DNA of 64,000 nucleotides from JAEUIX01 sp964611125 (GTDB lineage: Bacteria; Planctomycetota; Phycisphaerae; Phycisphaerales; UBA1924). Shown here piece after piece: positions 27,896 through 36,319 of this stretch (the stretch's first letter is position 1; each line of letters opens with the position of its first letter). The DNA is taken from NCBI GenBank assembly GCA_964611125.1, contig CAZSZO010000002.1, positions 62,001 to 126,000 of the forward strand. The letters run 5' to 3'. The position numbers were made by a program, and so were the translations under genes. The notes under the pieces are model-generated. The model made no database searches. It saw nothing but the letters and a program-made list of their open reading frames with translations, and was not told the origin of the DNA.

Positions 27896-28486
27896 ATGGC
27901 GAAGCGGAAAGGGAGCCGACGCGTGGAGACGCTTGCCGCAAGATTCTCGAAGCCGACAACCGGCGTGAACCTGCCCGGCGTGTCCCCTGACCGCACCGGG
28001 GCGGGCGCGGCGGGCCTCAAGGCGCTTGGCCGCGGGCTTTCGCCGGCCGCGAGCGGGGTGAGCCGGGCGGCTCAGGGCCTCACGAGCGACCCGCTGGCGG
28101 CCCGGCAGAACGAGTTCGCCGATGTGCTGACGCGCCGGCGTGAAGCGGTCGGCAAGGGCACGCCGGAGGAGCGGGCGCGGGACGCGGCGTCGGACTTCGT
28201 GGCGGCGGCGTTCATCGAGCCGCTGCTGAAGCAATTGCGGCAGAACGACAACTCGCCGCCGCCGTTCGCGCCGGGCCCGGGTGAAAAGCAGTTCCGGGGC
28301 CTGATGGACGCGCAGCTTTCGCGGCGCATCGCCCGGGCTGCGCATTTCCCGCTGGTTGACAGCGTGGCACGCGACCTGCTGAAGAAACCGCGCGGCCAGG
28401 CCGCACCCGAGCGGCCCGAGCCGGATCGGGCGGGGCTGAACACGTTCCCTCGCGCCGGAGGCGCCATTGATGTCAACGCTCGCTGA
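27896..28486 (+). CDS. FlgJ-type rod-binding protein (no muramidase domain)
   Basis: The 196-residue product has the FlgJ N-terminal rod-binding domain: ASDFVAAAFIEPLLKQLRQN (about 101-120), then a short gap and FRGLMDAQLSRRIARAAHFPLVDSVARDLL (described at about 137-166). The muramidase domain of the enterobacterial FlgJ is absent, as in many bacteria that use a separate enzyme. The rod-binding domain is thought to help the rod pass the peptidoglycan. The first 70 residues are low complexity. The ATG at 27896 is preceded by AGGGA; a TTG at 27833 is an alternative that would include the tandem repeat. It overlaps the next gene by 17 bases. Confidence 0.75.
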   Translation: MAKRKGSRRVETLAARFSKPTTGVNLPGVSPDRTGAGAAGLKALGRGLSPAASGVSRAAQGLTSDPLAARQNEFADVLTRRREAVGKGTPEERARDAASDFVAAAFIEPLLKQLRQNDNSPPPFAPGPGEKQFRGLMDAQLSRRIARAAHFPLVDSVARDLLKKPRGQAAPERPEPDRAGLNTFPRAGGAIDVNAR

Positions 28487-29072
28487 TCAACGTTCGTCCT
28501 TCAGCCGTCCGGGCCCCAGGCCCGGGGCCCCCGCTCAGGGCGGTGCGGCGCCGCCGTCGATCCTGAGCGTCGCGACTCAACTGGAGGCGTTGCTGCTGGG
28601 GATGATCGGCGAGCATGAGGCGCTCCTCCAGATCACGGCGGACCACCGCCAGGCCCTCGCGGCGGCCGATCGGGCGGCGATCGACGCCAGCGTGAACGAG
28701 CAGCGCGAGGCGGCCGCCCGCCTGAGCCGGCTGGACGGGCAGCGGAACGCGATCATGCGATCCGCCACGGCGGCGCTGCGCGGCGTCATTCCGCCAGGGG
28801 TCCAGCCGACGGCGACGGTGATCGCGGGGGCGTGTCCGGAGCCGCTGCGGTCGCGGCTGATCGCGCTGACGGCCCGCGCCCGGGACGTGGCCATGGAGGT
28901 GAGCGCCAGGCAGTCGGCGGTGCGGTCCGCCGCGGAGACGCTGATGGCCCACATGCAGGGCTTGATCGCCCAGGTGAGCCGGGCGATGAGCCCGACAGGG
29001 ACCTACGCCCATCCGGCTGCGGCGGGCATGGGGTCGGCGCAGGTGTCGTCGTCGCTGGACCTGACGAGCTGA
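28470..29072 (+). CDS. FlgN-like flagellar export chaperone
   Basis: The 200-residue product is predominantly helical with heptad-like spacing: SVATQLEALLLGMIGEHEALLQITADHRQAL (near 34-64) then a helix with EQREAAARLSRLDGQRNAIM (about 77-96). This helical hairpin and its position right before flgK match FlgN, the export chaperone for FlgK and FlgL. Sequence identity to known FlgN is low, so the call rests on helix pattern and position. The C-terminal 35 residues are Ala/Ser/Gly rich and resemble a disordered tail. The ATG at 28470 has GGAGG a few bases upstream and overlaps the previous gene. Confidence 0.65.
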   Translation: MSTLADQRSSFSRPGPRPGAPAQGGAAPPSILSVATQLEALLLGMIGEHEALLQITADHRQALAAADRAAIDASVNEQREAAARLSRLDGQRNAIMRSATAALRGVIPPGVQPTATVIAGACPEPLRSRLIALTARARDVAMEVSARQSAVRSAAETLMAHMQGLIAQVSRAMSPTGTYAHPAAAGMGSAQVSSSLDLTS

Positions 29073-29177
29073 CGCGCGGGGTCGGGGCCGGGGCCGGGCC
29101 TGGGTGGTGGCCGGCGGGGCCGTGGGACTTGAGCAAGGGAAATCGATCGGGCCAGCTGAACTACTCGAGCACGCACC

Positions 29178-30923
29178 ATGTCGCTGAATTCCGCGTTCCA
29201 GATCGGTCGGTCGGCCCTGGCGGCGAGCCAGCTTGGGCTGACCGTCGCGGGCAACAACATCTCGAACGCCGCGACGCCCGGCTACTCGCGCCAGGTGACG
29301 AGCTTCGTGCCGGCGGCGGACACGCAGCAGGGATCGGTGTATCTCGGGCGCGGGGTGGAGGTCGCGGCGGTGCGGCGGCAGGTGGACACGGCTCTACAGC
29401 AGCGGCTGAACTCGAGCATCTCGCAGGATGCGCTGGCGAGGAACGACCTTGAGCTGCTGTCGACGGTGGAGACCTCGCTGGGCTCGCTCTCGGGGGTGAA
29501 CATCGGCTCGCAGCTTTCGGATTTCTTCAACGCGTGGTCGGACCTGGCCAACGCGCCGACGGATTCGGCCCGCCGGTCGCTGGCGGTGCAGCAGGGGCGG
29601 ACGCTGTCGAGCTACTTCCAGGAGACGCGCACGCGCCTCTCGGACCAGCGGGCGCAGCTTGATCTGAAGCTCGCGGCGACGGTGACGCGGGCCAACGACA
29701 TTGTGAGCCAGATCGCGGTCCTCAACCGCCAGGTGGTCAGCAGCGACCGCGGGAGCGGGGCCGCCAACACGCTGCGCGACCAGCGCGACGAGCTGGTGGC
29801 CGAGCTGGCGCAGAATCTGGATGTGACGGCGATCGAGCAGGAGAACGGCACGCTCGATGTGCTGGTGGGCTCGACGCCGATCGTGCTGGCGGGCTCTTCG
29901 CGCGGGCTGAAGCTGCTGACAACGCCCAGCGGCGCGGGGACGACGGTGAACGTCACGACCAAGGACAACAACGAGGTCCTGGACATCGCGTCGGGCAAGA
30001 TCGGCTCGCTGCTGAGGAACCGCACGACGCTGGTCGACGACACGCTGACGCGCCTCGACACCCTGGCGGCGCAGCTGATCTTCGAGGTGAACAAGGCGCA
30101 CTCCACCGCCTATGGCACGACGCCGCTGACGACCACGAGCGGGTCGCTCCAGGTGCGCTCGACCGATCTGGCGCTGGCCTTCAACGACCCGCTGAATCAG
30201 ACGTTCGCGGCGCTGCCCTATCGGCCCAGCAACGGGTCGTTCCAGCTCCGGGTGACCAACCAGGCGACGGGGGCCTCGCAGACGGTGCGGATCAACGTGG
30301 ATCTCGACGGGCTCACGAGCGCGGGGACGCCGGGCTTCGCCGATGACACGAGCCTGAACTCGCTGGCGGCGGCGCTCAGCGCGGCGCCCAATGTCACGGC
30401 GGTCGTCAACGCGTCGGGGCAGTTGTCGGTGAGCGCGGCGGCGGGCTTCAAGCTGAACTTCTCGGATGATTCCTCGGGCGTGCTGGCGGCGCTCGGGGTG
30501 AATGCGTACTTCAAGGGGACCTCCGCGGCGGACATCGGCGTGAGGCAGGAGCTGATCCAGACGCCGGGCCTGGTCGGGGCGGGGAAGCTGAGCGCGGGGC
30601 AACCGGTGGACAACGGGTCGGCCCGGTCGATCTCGGGGCTGCGCGATTCGGGGCTGGCGTCGCTGGGCGGGGCGACGCTCTCGGCGTACTGGGATGACGC
30701 GGTGAGCTCGATCGCGACGCGGACGGGTGCGGCCAAGACCGCGTCGGACTCGGCCGGGGTGGTGAAGGAGAACCTGGACGCCCAGCGGGCGTCGATCAGC
30801 GGGGTGAACATCGACGAAGAGGCGATCAACCTGATCACGTATCAGCGGCAGTACCAGGCGAGTGCGAAGTTCATCTCGACGGTGGATGACATCACGCAGA
30901 CGCTGCTGGGGCTGATCCGCTAG
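29178..30923 (+). CDS. flgK: Flagellar hook-associated protein 1, FlgK
   Basis: FlgK links the hook to the filament. The 581-residue product has the canonical N-terminus, ending NNISNAATPGYSRQV (about 27-41), with a conserved helical stretch after it containing LDLKLAATVTRANDIVSQIAVLN (near 155-177). A variable middle with Gly/Ser/Thr-rich beta structure follows. The C-terminal helix SGVNIDEEAINLITYQRQYQASAKF (about 538-562) is diagnostic. Length is ordinary. The ATG at 29178 fits the family start (MSLNSAFQIGRSAL). It is 105 bases downstream of the FlgN-like gene, with 42 bases to flgL. Confidence 0.95.
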   Translation: MSLNSAFQIGRSALAASQLGLTVAGNNISNAATPGYSRQVTSFVPAADTQQGSVYLGRGVEVAAVRRQVDTALQQRLNSSISQDALARNDLELLSTVETSLGSLSGVNIGSQLSDFFNAWSDLANAPTDSARRSLAVQQGRTLSSYFQETRTRLSDQRAQLDLKLAATVTRANDIVSQIAVLNRQVVSSDRGSGAANTLRDQRDELVAELAQNLDVTAIEQENGTLDVLVGSTPIVLAGSSRGLKLLTTPSGAGTTVNVTTKDNNEVLDIASGKIGSLLRNRTTLVDDTLTRLDTLAAQLIFEVNKAHSTAYGTTPLTTTSGSLQVRSTDLALAFNDPLNQTFAALPYRPSNGSFQLRVTNQATGASQTVRINVDLDGLTSAGTPGFADDTSLNSLAAALSAAPNVTAVVNASGQLSVSAAAGFKLNFSDDSSGVLAALGVNAYFKGTSAADIGVRQELIQTPGLVGAGKLSAGQPVDNGSARSISGLRDSGLASLGGATLSAYWDDAVSSIATRTGAAKTASDSAGVVKENLDAQRASISGVNIDEEAINLITYQRQYQASAKFISTVDDITQTLLGLIR

Positions 30924-30935
30924 GGGCGATGACGG

Positions 30936-30951
30936 TGGCATAGCGATTGCG
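30936..30951 (+). promoter_or_regulatory. Candidate sigma-54 promoter before flgL
   Basis: TGGCATAGCGATTGCG has GG at 30937-30938, ten bases, then GC at 30949-30950, with TGGCA and TTGC boxes close to consensus. Transcription would begin about 30962, only four bases before the flgL ATG at 30966, which lacks a Shine-Dalgarno. The match may therefore be chance, or the gene may be translated without a leader. Confidence 0.4.
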
Positions 30952-30965
30952 GGTGGGCGAGCAGC

Positions 30966-33035
30966 ATGACGGTCCTTCCAGCCAACGTGTCTCGGACGTC
31001 GAATCTGCTGACCTCGCAGATTGCGCTGGGAAACATCTCGCGCACCAACGTGAGCCTTCTCAACGTGCAAACCCAGCTCGCGACGGGGCGGCTGGTGAAC
31101 CGGGCCAGCGACGACCCCGTGGCGGCCGCGGCGATCCAGGCGCTCAACAGCCGGCTGCAGGCGAGCGAGCAACGGTCGCGGAACCTCACCCACGCATCGA
31201 CGGTGGTGAACACGCTCGATGCGGCCCTGGGCGAGGCGAACCAGCTGGTGGACCAGGCGAACTCGATCGCCTCAAGCCAGATCGGCATCAACTCCGACGC
31301 GGGAACGCGTGCGAACCAGGCGGTGGTGGTGGATTCCCTCATCCAGACGCTGTTCACGACGGCCAACCGCGAGACGGCGGGCGTGCATCTGTTTGCGGGC
31401 TCGACGCCGGGCGTGAAGCCCGTGGTGCAGCAGGCCGGTGGGTATCGGTACGTGGCGCGGGGGAGTGGTCTGTTCACCGACGTCGGGCTGGGGGATGTGG
31501 CGCCCATCACGCTGGGGGGCGCCAACGCCATCGGCGAGGTGTCGGCGCGGCTGCGATCGACGCTGAATCTGAACCCCAACCTGACCAGCGCGACCAAGCT
31601 GAGCGATCTGACCGGGGCCCGCGGTCTGGGAGTGACGCCCGGGGTGCTGACGCTGCAGTTCGGCGCCGGGCCGGTGACGCAGGTGGACTTCTCAACAGCG
31701 CGTTCAGCGGGCGATGTGGCGACGCAGCTCACCTCGGCGATCAGGCAGTATGAAACGACCAACTCGGTGACGATCCTCGGGCCGGGCGGGGTGACGATTT
31801 CGGGCGGGGGATTCTCGGTGGATGTCCCGGCGGGCTCGCTGAGCATCGCGGATGTCACCGGGGGGAGCGTCGCGTCGGACCTGGGGCTCGGGCAGGCGGC
31901 CTTCACGGCGGCCAACCCGGCGGGGCTGGACACCGACCCGAAGCTGACGCTGGAGACGCGGCTGACGTCGATCCCGGGGCTGACGCCGCCGCTCGACTCG
32001 ATCCGCCTGCGACTGACCAGCGGCTCGGTCGGGGCGACGGCCCTGGTGCGGGATGTGGACCTGTCGTCGGCCCAGACGATCGACGATGTGCGGAACCTGA
32101 TCGAGTCGACCAATCTGGGCGTGCGCCTCGAGGTGAACGCGGCGGGCACGGGGATCGACCTCTCCAACGAGATCGCCGGGCAGGTGCTGTCAGTGGAGGA
32201 GACGCCCGGCGGCGTCGATACGGCGACGTTGCTCGGGGTGCGGTCGTTCACCCTCGGGACCAGCATCGCGGACTTCAACTTCGGGCGCGGCGTGGGGGTG
32301 GTCGACGGTCGGGCGGACCCGGTGACGGGCACGGTTCCGCAGGCGCTGAACACCGACTTTCGCATCACGCTGGGGAACGGGCAGGCGTTTGACGTGGACC
32401 TGCGTCCGCAGGACCTCACGAGCGTCCAGAGCGTCCTCAACCGCATCAACAGCGAGTTCACGACGGCGATCGGGCAGGCGCCGATCAACGCCTCGGCCCC
32501 GCCCCTCGCGGCGGGGCAGTTCACGGCGGGTATCGCCAGCGGTCCCAACGGGTTCACGTTCGTGCAAACCGTCGGCCCGGGGGCCTTGACCGTGGCGACG
32601 CAGAACAACTCGCCTGCGGCCCGCGACCTGGGGCTGCTGGGGGGGACCTACGACAGCGCAACCTCGACGCTGCAGGCGCAAGACCGTGCGGGGGTGCGCG
32701 TAGACAACCTGTTCAGCGATCTGCTCGACTTGCGGGCCGCCCTGGTGGCGAACGACTCGTCTGGCATCACGCTTGCTGCTGAGCGGTTGACCTCCAGCGG
32801 CGAGCGCCTGACCCAGGCCCACGCGCTGGTGGGTTCGTATGCCCAGCGGATCGAGCAGACAGCGACGGTGGTCGAGGATACCCGGAACCTCGACACGCAG
32901 ACCAAGAGCAACCTCGAGGATCTTGACTACACCGAGGCGGCGACCAGGTTCAGCCTGCTTCAGACTCAGCTCCAGGCCTCGCTGCAGACAGCGGGGGCCT
33001 TTCAGAGCCGCACTCTCCTCGACTTCCTGAGGTGA
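30966..33035 (+). CDS. flgL: Flagellar hook-associated protein 3, FlgL (long form)
   Basis: FlgL is the second junction protein between hook and filament. The 689-residue product has flagellin-like ends: N-terminal helix ISRTNVSLLNVQTQLATGRLVNRASDDP (described at about 25-52), then NRETAGVHLFAGSTPG (near 136-151), and C-terminal helix LEDLDYTEAATRFSLLQTQLQASLQTA (near 652-678). It is much longer than typical FlgL (around 300-550) because of a large middle region of repeated beta-rich segments, for example two SIRLRLTSG/DFRITLGNG-type blocks and a FGAGPVTQVDFSTARSAGDVATQL segment, which probably form surface-exposed domains. Start is the ATG at 30966. Confidence 0.9.
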   Translation: MTVLPANVSRTSNLLTSQIALGNISRTNVSLLNVQTQLATGRLVNRASDDPVAAAAIQALNSRLQASEQRSRNLTHASTVVNTLDAALGEANQLVDQANSIASSQIGINSDAGTRANQAVVVDSLIQTLFTTANRETAGVHLFAGSTPGVKPVVQQAGGYRYVARGSGLFTDVGLGDVAPITLGGANAIGEVSARLRSTLNLNPNLTSATKLSDLTGARGLGVTPGVLTLQFGAGPVTQVDFSTARSAGDVATQLTSAIRQYETTNSVTILGPGGVTISGGGFSVDVPAGSLSIADVTGGSVASDLGLGQAAFTAANPAGLDTDPKLTLETRLTSIPGLTPPLDSIRLRLTSGSVGATALVRDVDLSSAQTIDDVRNLIESTNLGVRLEVNAAGTGIDLSNEIAGQVLSVEETPGGVDTATLLGVRSFTLGTSIADFNFGRGVGVVDGRADPVTGTVPQALNTDFRITLGNGQAFDVDLRPQDLTSVQSVLNRINSEFTTAIGQAPINASAPPLAAGQFTAGIASGPNGFTFVQTVGPGALTVATQNNSPAARDLGLLGGTYDSATSTLQAQDRAGVRVDNLFSDLLDLRAALVANDSSGITLAAERLTSSGERLTQAHALVGSYAQRIEQTATVVEDTRNLDTQTKSNLEDLDYTEAATRFSLLQTQLQASLQTAGAFQSRTLLDFLR

Positions 33036-33165
33036 CCCCTCCGTGAGTCGTTTGCCCAGACCGCCGGGCCGCACTGGCCTGCGACCCGGCTTGAGACAGG
33101 ATGTCGCCCGGCGTGGATCGCCGGGAGAGCTCCGCGGTGGAGGCCAGTTTTTTCGGAGCGCACAC

Positions 33166-33621
33166 ATGGACGTGCGGACGAGTCGATTCGGCACGGTGAG
33201 CATCGCGGAGGACCGCGTGATCACCTTCCCCAAGGGGTTGCTGGGGTTCAGCAACTGCACCCGCTTCTGCCTGCTGGAGCCCGCGGACGACGCGTGCTTC
33301 TTCTGGCTGCAGTCGGTGGAGGACCCGGGCCTGGCGTTCGTGGTGACCGATCCGTCGCTGTTCCTGAGCGACTATTCGGTCCCCGTGCGCCCGGAGCAGA
33401 TGTCGGACCTGCAGATCGAATCGCTTGACGACGCCCAGGTCTTCGTCATCGTGAACAAGGTCGACCAGACGCTCACGGCCAATCTGCAGGGGCCGCTGGT
33501 GATCAACACGATGAGGCGGACCGGCGAGCAGCTGGTGCTCGCCGAGAAGCGCTGGACCACCCGTCACCCGCTGCTGAAGCTGGAGGCTGGGGCGCCCAGT
33601 CGGCGGGCGATCTCGGCCTGA
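33166..33621 (+). CDS. fliW: Flagellar assembly factor FliW
   Basis: FliW binds flagellin, and when flagellin is exported it binds CsrA and stops CsrA from repressing flagellin translation. The 151-residue product has the family pattern: TSRFGTVSIAEDRVITFPKGLLGFSNCTRFCLLE (near 4-37), then FFWLQSVEDPGLAFVVTDP (about 44-62) and VFVIVNKVD near residue 98. Length is usual (about 140-150). The ATG at 33166 is preceded by CGGAGC; the frame is open from a GTG at 33043. It is directly followed (248 bases) by csrA and two flagellin genes. Confidence 0.93.
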   Translation: MDVRTSRFGTVSIAEDRVITFPKGLLGFSNCTRFCLLEPADDACFFWLQSVEDPGLAFVVTDPSLFLSDYSVPVRPEQMSDLQIESLDDAQVFVIVNKVDQTLTANLQGPLVINTMRRTGEQLVLAEKRWTTRHPLLKLEAGAPSRRAISA

Positions 33622-33869
33622 GAGGCCGCCGGCGAGGCCTCCAGACGGGCAGCTTGATTGGGCGGCTGGGCCTCGGGCCCCGGGCCGCCGCCAGGTATCG
33701 CGCTCCCTTCCCGGCCCGCCCATGGGGTGGGGGGGTGGGGGGAGCTCAAACGCCCTCGGGGAGTCCGGCCAGGCCGGACCACGGGGGCCGCAGATGACTT
33801 TCGCGCCCAGCCGCGACCACGGAAGGTCGCGCTCCCACAACGCTCGACACAGCAAGGAAGGAACGAGCA

Positions 33870-34220
33870 ATGCTGGTGCTTTCACGCCAAAGAGACGAGA
33901 CGATCATGATCGGCGACGACGTCATGATCACCGTCGTCGACATCCGAGGCGACAAGGTCAGGCTCGGCATCACCGCCCCGACCCGGATCGCGGTGCACCG
34001 AAAAGAGGTGTACGACGCGATCAAGGCCGAGAACGAGCGTGCCGCGCGCCTGGCTTCGACTGACGCCGACGCCCTGAAGGCGGCCTTCGCCGGGGGCCGC
34101 AAGCCGCAGCGGGGGTCGATCGCCCTCGGCCCGGGGCCGGCGCCGAAGATCGCCGGGGCCGTGGGGACGTCACCTTCGGCCCTCCGTCCGACACCGATGC
34201 GTTTAGAAGGGGCCGGTTGA
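33870..34220 (+). CDS. csrA: Translational regulator CsrA with long C-terminal tail
   Basis: CsrA is an RNA-binding homodimer that represses translation of mRNAs with GGA motifs near their start. The 116-residue product has the whole core (about 1-60): MLVLSRQRDETIMIGDDV (1-18), VDIRGDKVRLGITAP (23-37) and AVHRKEVYDAI (about 41-51). Usual length is 60-75, so about 55 residues of Ala/Gly/Pro-rich, probably disordered tail are extra. GGAAGGAAC precedes the ATG. The fliW-csrA-fliC neighbourhood suggests its main target is flagellin mRNA. A 7-bp inverted repeat (GGCCGGT/ACCGGCC at 34211-34226) overlaps its stop. Confidence 0.95.
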   Translation: MLVLSRQRDETIMIGDDVMITVVDIRGDKVRLGITAPTRIAVHRKEVYDAIKAENERAARLASTDADALKAAFAGGRKPQRGSIALGPGPAPKIAGAVGTSPSALRPTPMRLEGAG

Positions 34221-34350
34221 CCGGCCGCCGGCTGAGAGCGGGGGAGCAGCCCTCGCGCAAGATCCGCGCTTCCTGCGTTTTCCGCGCACTTCCCCGGAGG
34301 GGAGTCGCTCGAATGGTCACAGGCTTCTCCCGTCCGCGACCGGATAGGTT

Positions 34351-34366
34351 TGGCACGACGCTTGCG
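34351..34366 (+). promoter_or_regulatory. Sigma-54 promoter of the first flagellin
   Basis: TGGCACGACGCTTGCG matches the sigma-54 consensus TGGCACG-N4-TTGC at every defined base, with GG at 34352-34353 and GC at 34364-34365 ten bases apart. Transcription should start about 34377, giving a 34-base leader. That leader contains two GGA-type motifs (34380-34382 and CGGAGGA at 34399-34405), the second being the Shine-Dalgarno. Confidence 0.85.
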
Positions 34367-34410
34367 AGACCGCACCGGCGGACGCATCGACGCAATCACG
34401 GAGGATTGCT

Positions 34411-35964
34411 ATGGCTCGAATCAACACCAATGTACCCAGTCTGATCGCACGTTCCAACCTGAACAGGTCCAACAACGACCTGGACGTGCGGCTGCAGCGG
34501 CTCTCGACGGGCCTGCGCATCAACCGCGGAGCCGATGACCCGGCAGGGTTGATCGTGTCGCAGCGCCTGGGCTCTGAGATCAGCGGGCTTGAGCAGGCCG
34601 TCAAGAACTCCGAGCGGGCCTCGTCAGTGATCTCCACGGCGGAAGGCGCCCTCACGGAGGTCTCCGACCTGCTCAACTCCATCAAGGGTCTGGTGGTCGA
34701 GGCGGCCAACACCGGCGCCATCTCCGACGAGGAGCGGCGGGCCAACCAGCTGCAGATCGACTCGGCGATCGACACCATCACGCGGATCTCAACCTCGACC
34801 TCGTTCGGCGGCCTGAAGCTGCTCAACGGGTCGCTTGACTACGTCCTGTCCGGCCTCGACTCCTCCTCGATCGCCAAGGCCCAGGTCTTCGGCGCCAACT
34901 TCGCCAGCCAACCCAACGTGAGCGTGCGGGTGGATACGGTGGCCTCGGCCCAGACGGGTCGTCTCTTCCTGCGGGGCGACTACCCCGGCGCCGGGTCGCT
35001 GGGGAACGGCGTCTTCCAGTCGTCGGTGACCTTCGAGGTGGCCGGGCCCAAGGGCGTCCAGGTCTTCACGGTGCTCTCGGGCCGGCCGTTCTCGGAGGTG
35101 CTGGCGGCGGTGAACTCCTTTAAGGATGCGACGGGGGTCTCGGCCTCGCTGGTGAACGCCAACGCCGCGTCGGGCTTGGTCTTCTCATCGATCGACTTCG
35201 GCTCGTCGGTGTTCGCGTCGGTGAAGCGGATCGGCGGCCCGTCGGACCTTGGGTTTTTCCAGACCTACAAGCTCAACAACAACGCTTCGGTGCCCACCAG
35301 CGTCGCCATCCCCACGCTGATCACCGCGGGCACGCTCGTGCCGTCCAACCGCGACTCGGGGCGCGATGTGCTGGCGGTGGTGAACGGGGCCCTGGCGAGC
35401 GGGCGCGGCCTGCAGGTGTCGCTCCCCAACACCAACGCGCTGGCCCTCGACCTGGTTCTGCAGACGACCTTCGCCACCACCAACGGCTCCACAACCACGT
35501 TCAACATCACCGGTGGCGGCGCCCTCTACCAGCTGGGCGGCGAGGTGAACTCCTCGCAGCAGATCAACATCGCGCTGCCGTCGATCGCGTCATCGCGACT
35601 GGGCGGCACACTGAGCAACGGGCAGCTTGAGTTCCTGGCGTCGCTCCGCTCCGGCGGGACCAACGCCCTCTCGACCCAGCGGTTCAGCTCCGCGACTGAC
35701 ATCCTGACGGCGGCGATCGACGAGGTCTCGCTTCTCCGCGGGCGGCTGGGCGCCCTGGAGAAGAACACGCTCGACACCAACGCCCGATCGCTTCAGACCG
35801 CCATTGAGAACCTGACGTCGAGCCAGTCGCGGATCCGCGACGCCGACTTCGCGACCGAGTCGTCGGCCCTGACGCGGGCCCAGATCCTGGCCAACGCGGG
35901 CACATCGACCTTGTCGCTGGCGAACCAGCGGGCCCAGCAGGTGCTGCAACTCCTGAGCCGGTAA
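34411..35964 (+). CDS. fliC: Flagellin, first copy
   Basis: The filament protein: 517 residues. The N-terminal D0/D1 region has the classic RINTNVPSLIARSNLNRSNN start, then LQRLSTGLRINRGADDPAGL (about 28-47), NTGAISDEERRANQLQIDSA (about 101-120), and FGGLKLLNGSLDYVL (about 132-146). A variable central domain (about 165-430) follows. The C-terminal helices (VSLLRGRLGALEKNTLDTNARSLQTAIENLTSSQSRIRDADFATESS, near 437-483) close the fold. GGAGGA precedes the ATG at 34411. Expression probably depends on sigma-54 (34351-34366). The second flagellin follows 355 bases later. Confidence 0.96.
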   Translation: MARINTNVPSLIARSNLNRSNNDLDVRLQRLSTGLRINRGADDPAGLIVSQRLGSEISGLEQAVKNSERASSVISTAEGALTEVSDLLNSIKGLVVEAANTGAISDEERRANQLQIDSAIDTITRISTSTSFGGLKLLNGSLDYVLSGLDSSSIAKAQVFGANFASQPNVSVRVDTVASAQTGRLFLRGDYPGAGSLGNGVFQSSVTFEVAGPKGVQVFTVLSGRPFSEVLAAVNSFKDATGVSASLVNANAASGLVFSSIDFGSSVFASVKRIGGPSDLGFFQTYKLNNNASVPTSVAIPTLITAGTLVPSNRDSGRDVLAVVNGALASGRGLQVSLPNTNALALDLVLQTTFATTNGSTTTFNITGGGALYQLGGEVNSSQQINIALPSIASSRLGGTLSNGQLEFLASLRSGGTNALSTQRFSSATDILTAAIDEVSLLRGRLGALEKNTLDTNARSLQTAIENLTSSQSRIRDADFATESSALTRAQILANAGTSTLSLANQRAQQVLQLLSR

Positions 35965-36319
35965 GAACGGGTCTGGCGTCGGCCAGCGTCCGGGGGGCGG
36001 CGACGAAGCCCTAACGGCGTACGAAAAGACATCCTGAAACACGAACACCGACCCCTGCGGACCCCCGCGGGGGTCGGTTTTTCTGTCATTTCGGGCTGAG
36101 AATCGTCGCGCCGACGGCTTCAGGGCTCAACCCACCGGCCCGTGCGTCCGATCTGACACGCGTTCGCGGGTTTCCGCGAAGCGTCGTCCGGTACGGATGC
36201 CGGGCGAGCAGGGGACCGCGGCTCACGCCGCGACAGGGCCGGCCTTGGGGCCGAGCTCATTCCCCGGTGGTCGGGACGGCGATCAACGGTCGCCGGGGAA
36301 CAAGGCACGGAGGTTATTC
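35965..36319 (+). other. Intergenic region between the two flagellin genes
   Basis: These 355 bases contain the terminator of the first flagellin, then several inverted repeats (TTCGCGG/CCGCGAA at 36163-36180; GGCGA/TCGCC at about 36278-36295). I see no consensus sigma-54 site. A CTCAA...TCCGATC pair at 36126-36153 with a 16-base spacer resembles a poor sigma-28 promoter. The Shine-Dalgarno before the second flagellin sits in ACGGAGG at 36307-36313, almost the same sequence as before the first. Confidence 0.5.
36047..36082 (+). terminator. Intrinsic terminator of the first flagellin
   Basis: ACCGACCCC (36047-36055) pairs with GGGGTCGGT (36070-36078), a 9-bp stem, followed by TTTTT. It is a clean Rho-independent terminator about 85 bases after the stop. 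Confidence 0.88.

Noticed and set aside
36126..36154. Sigma-28-like CTCAA...TCCGATC before the second flagellin
   Set aside because: Too far from the consensus (TAAA and GCCGATAA) and the spacer is 16; left as a comment only.
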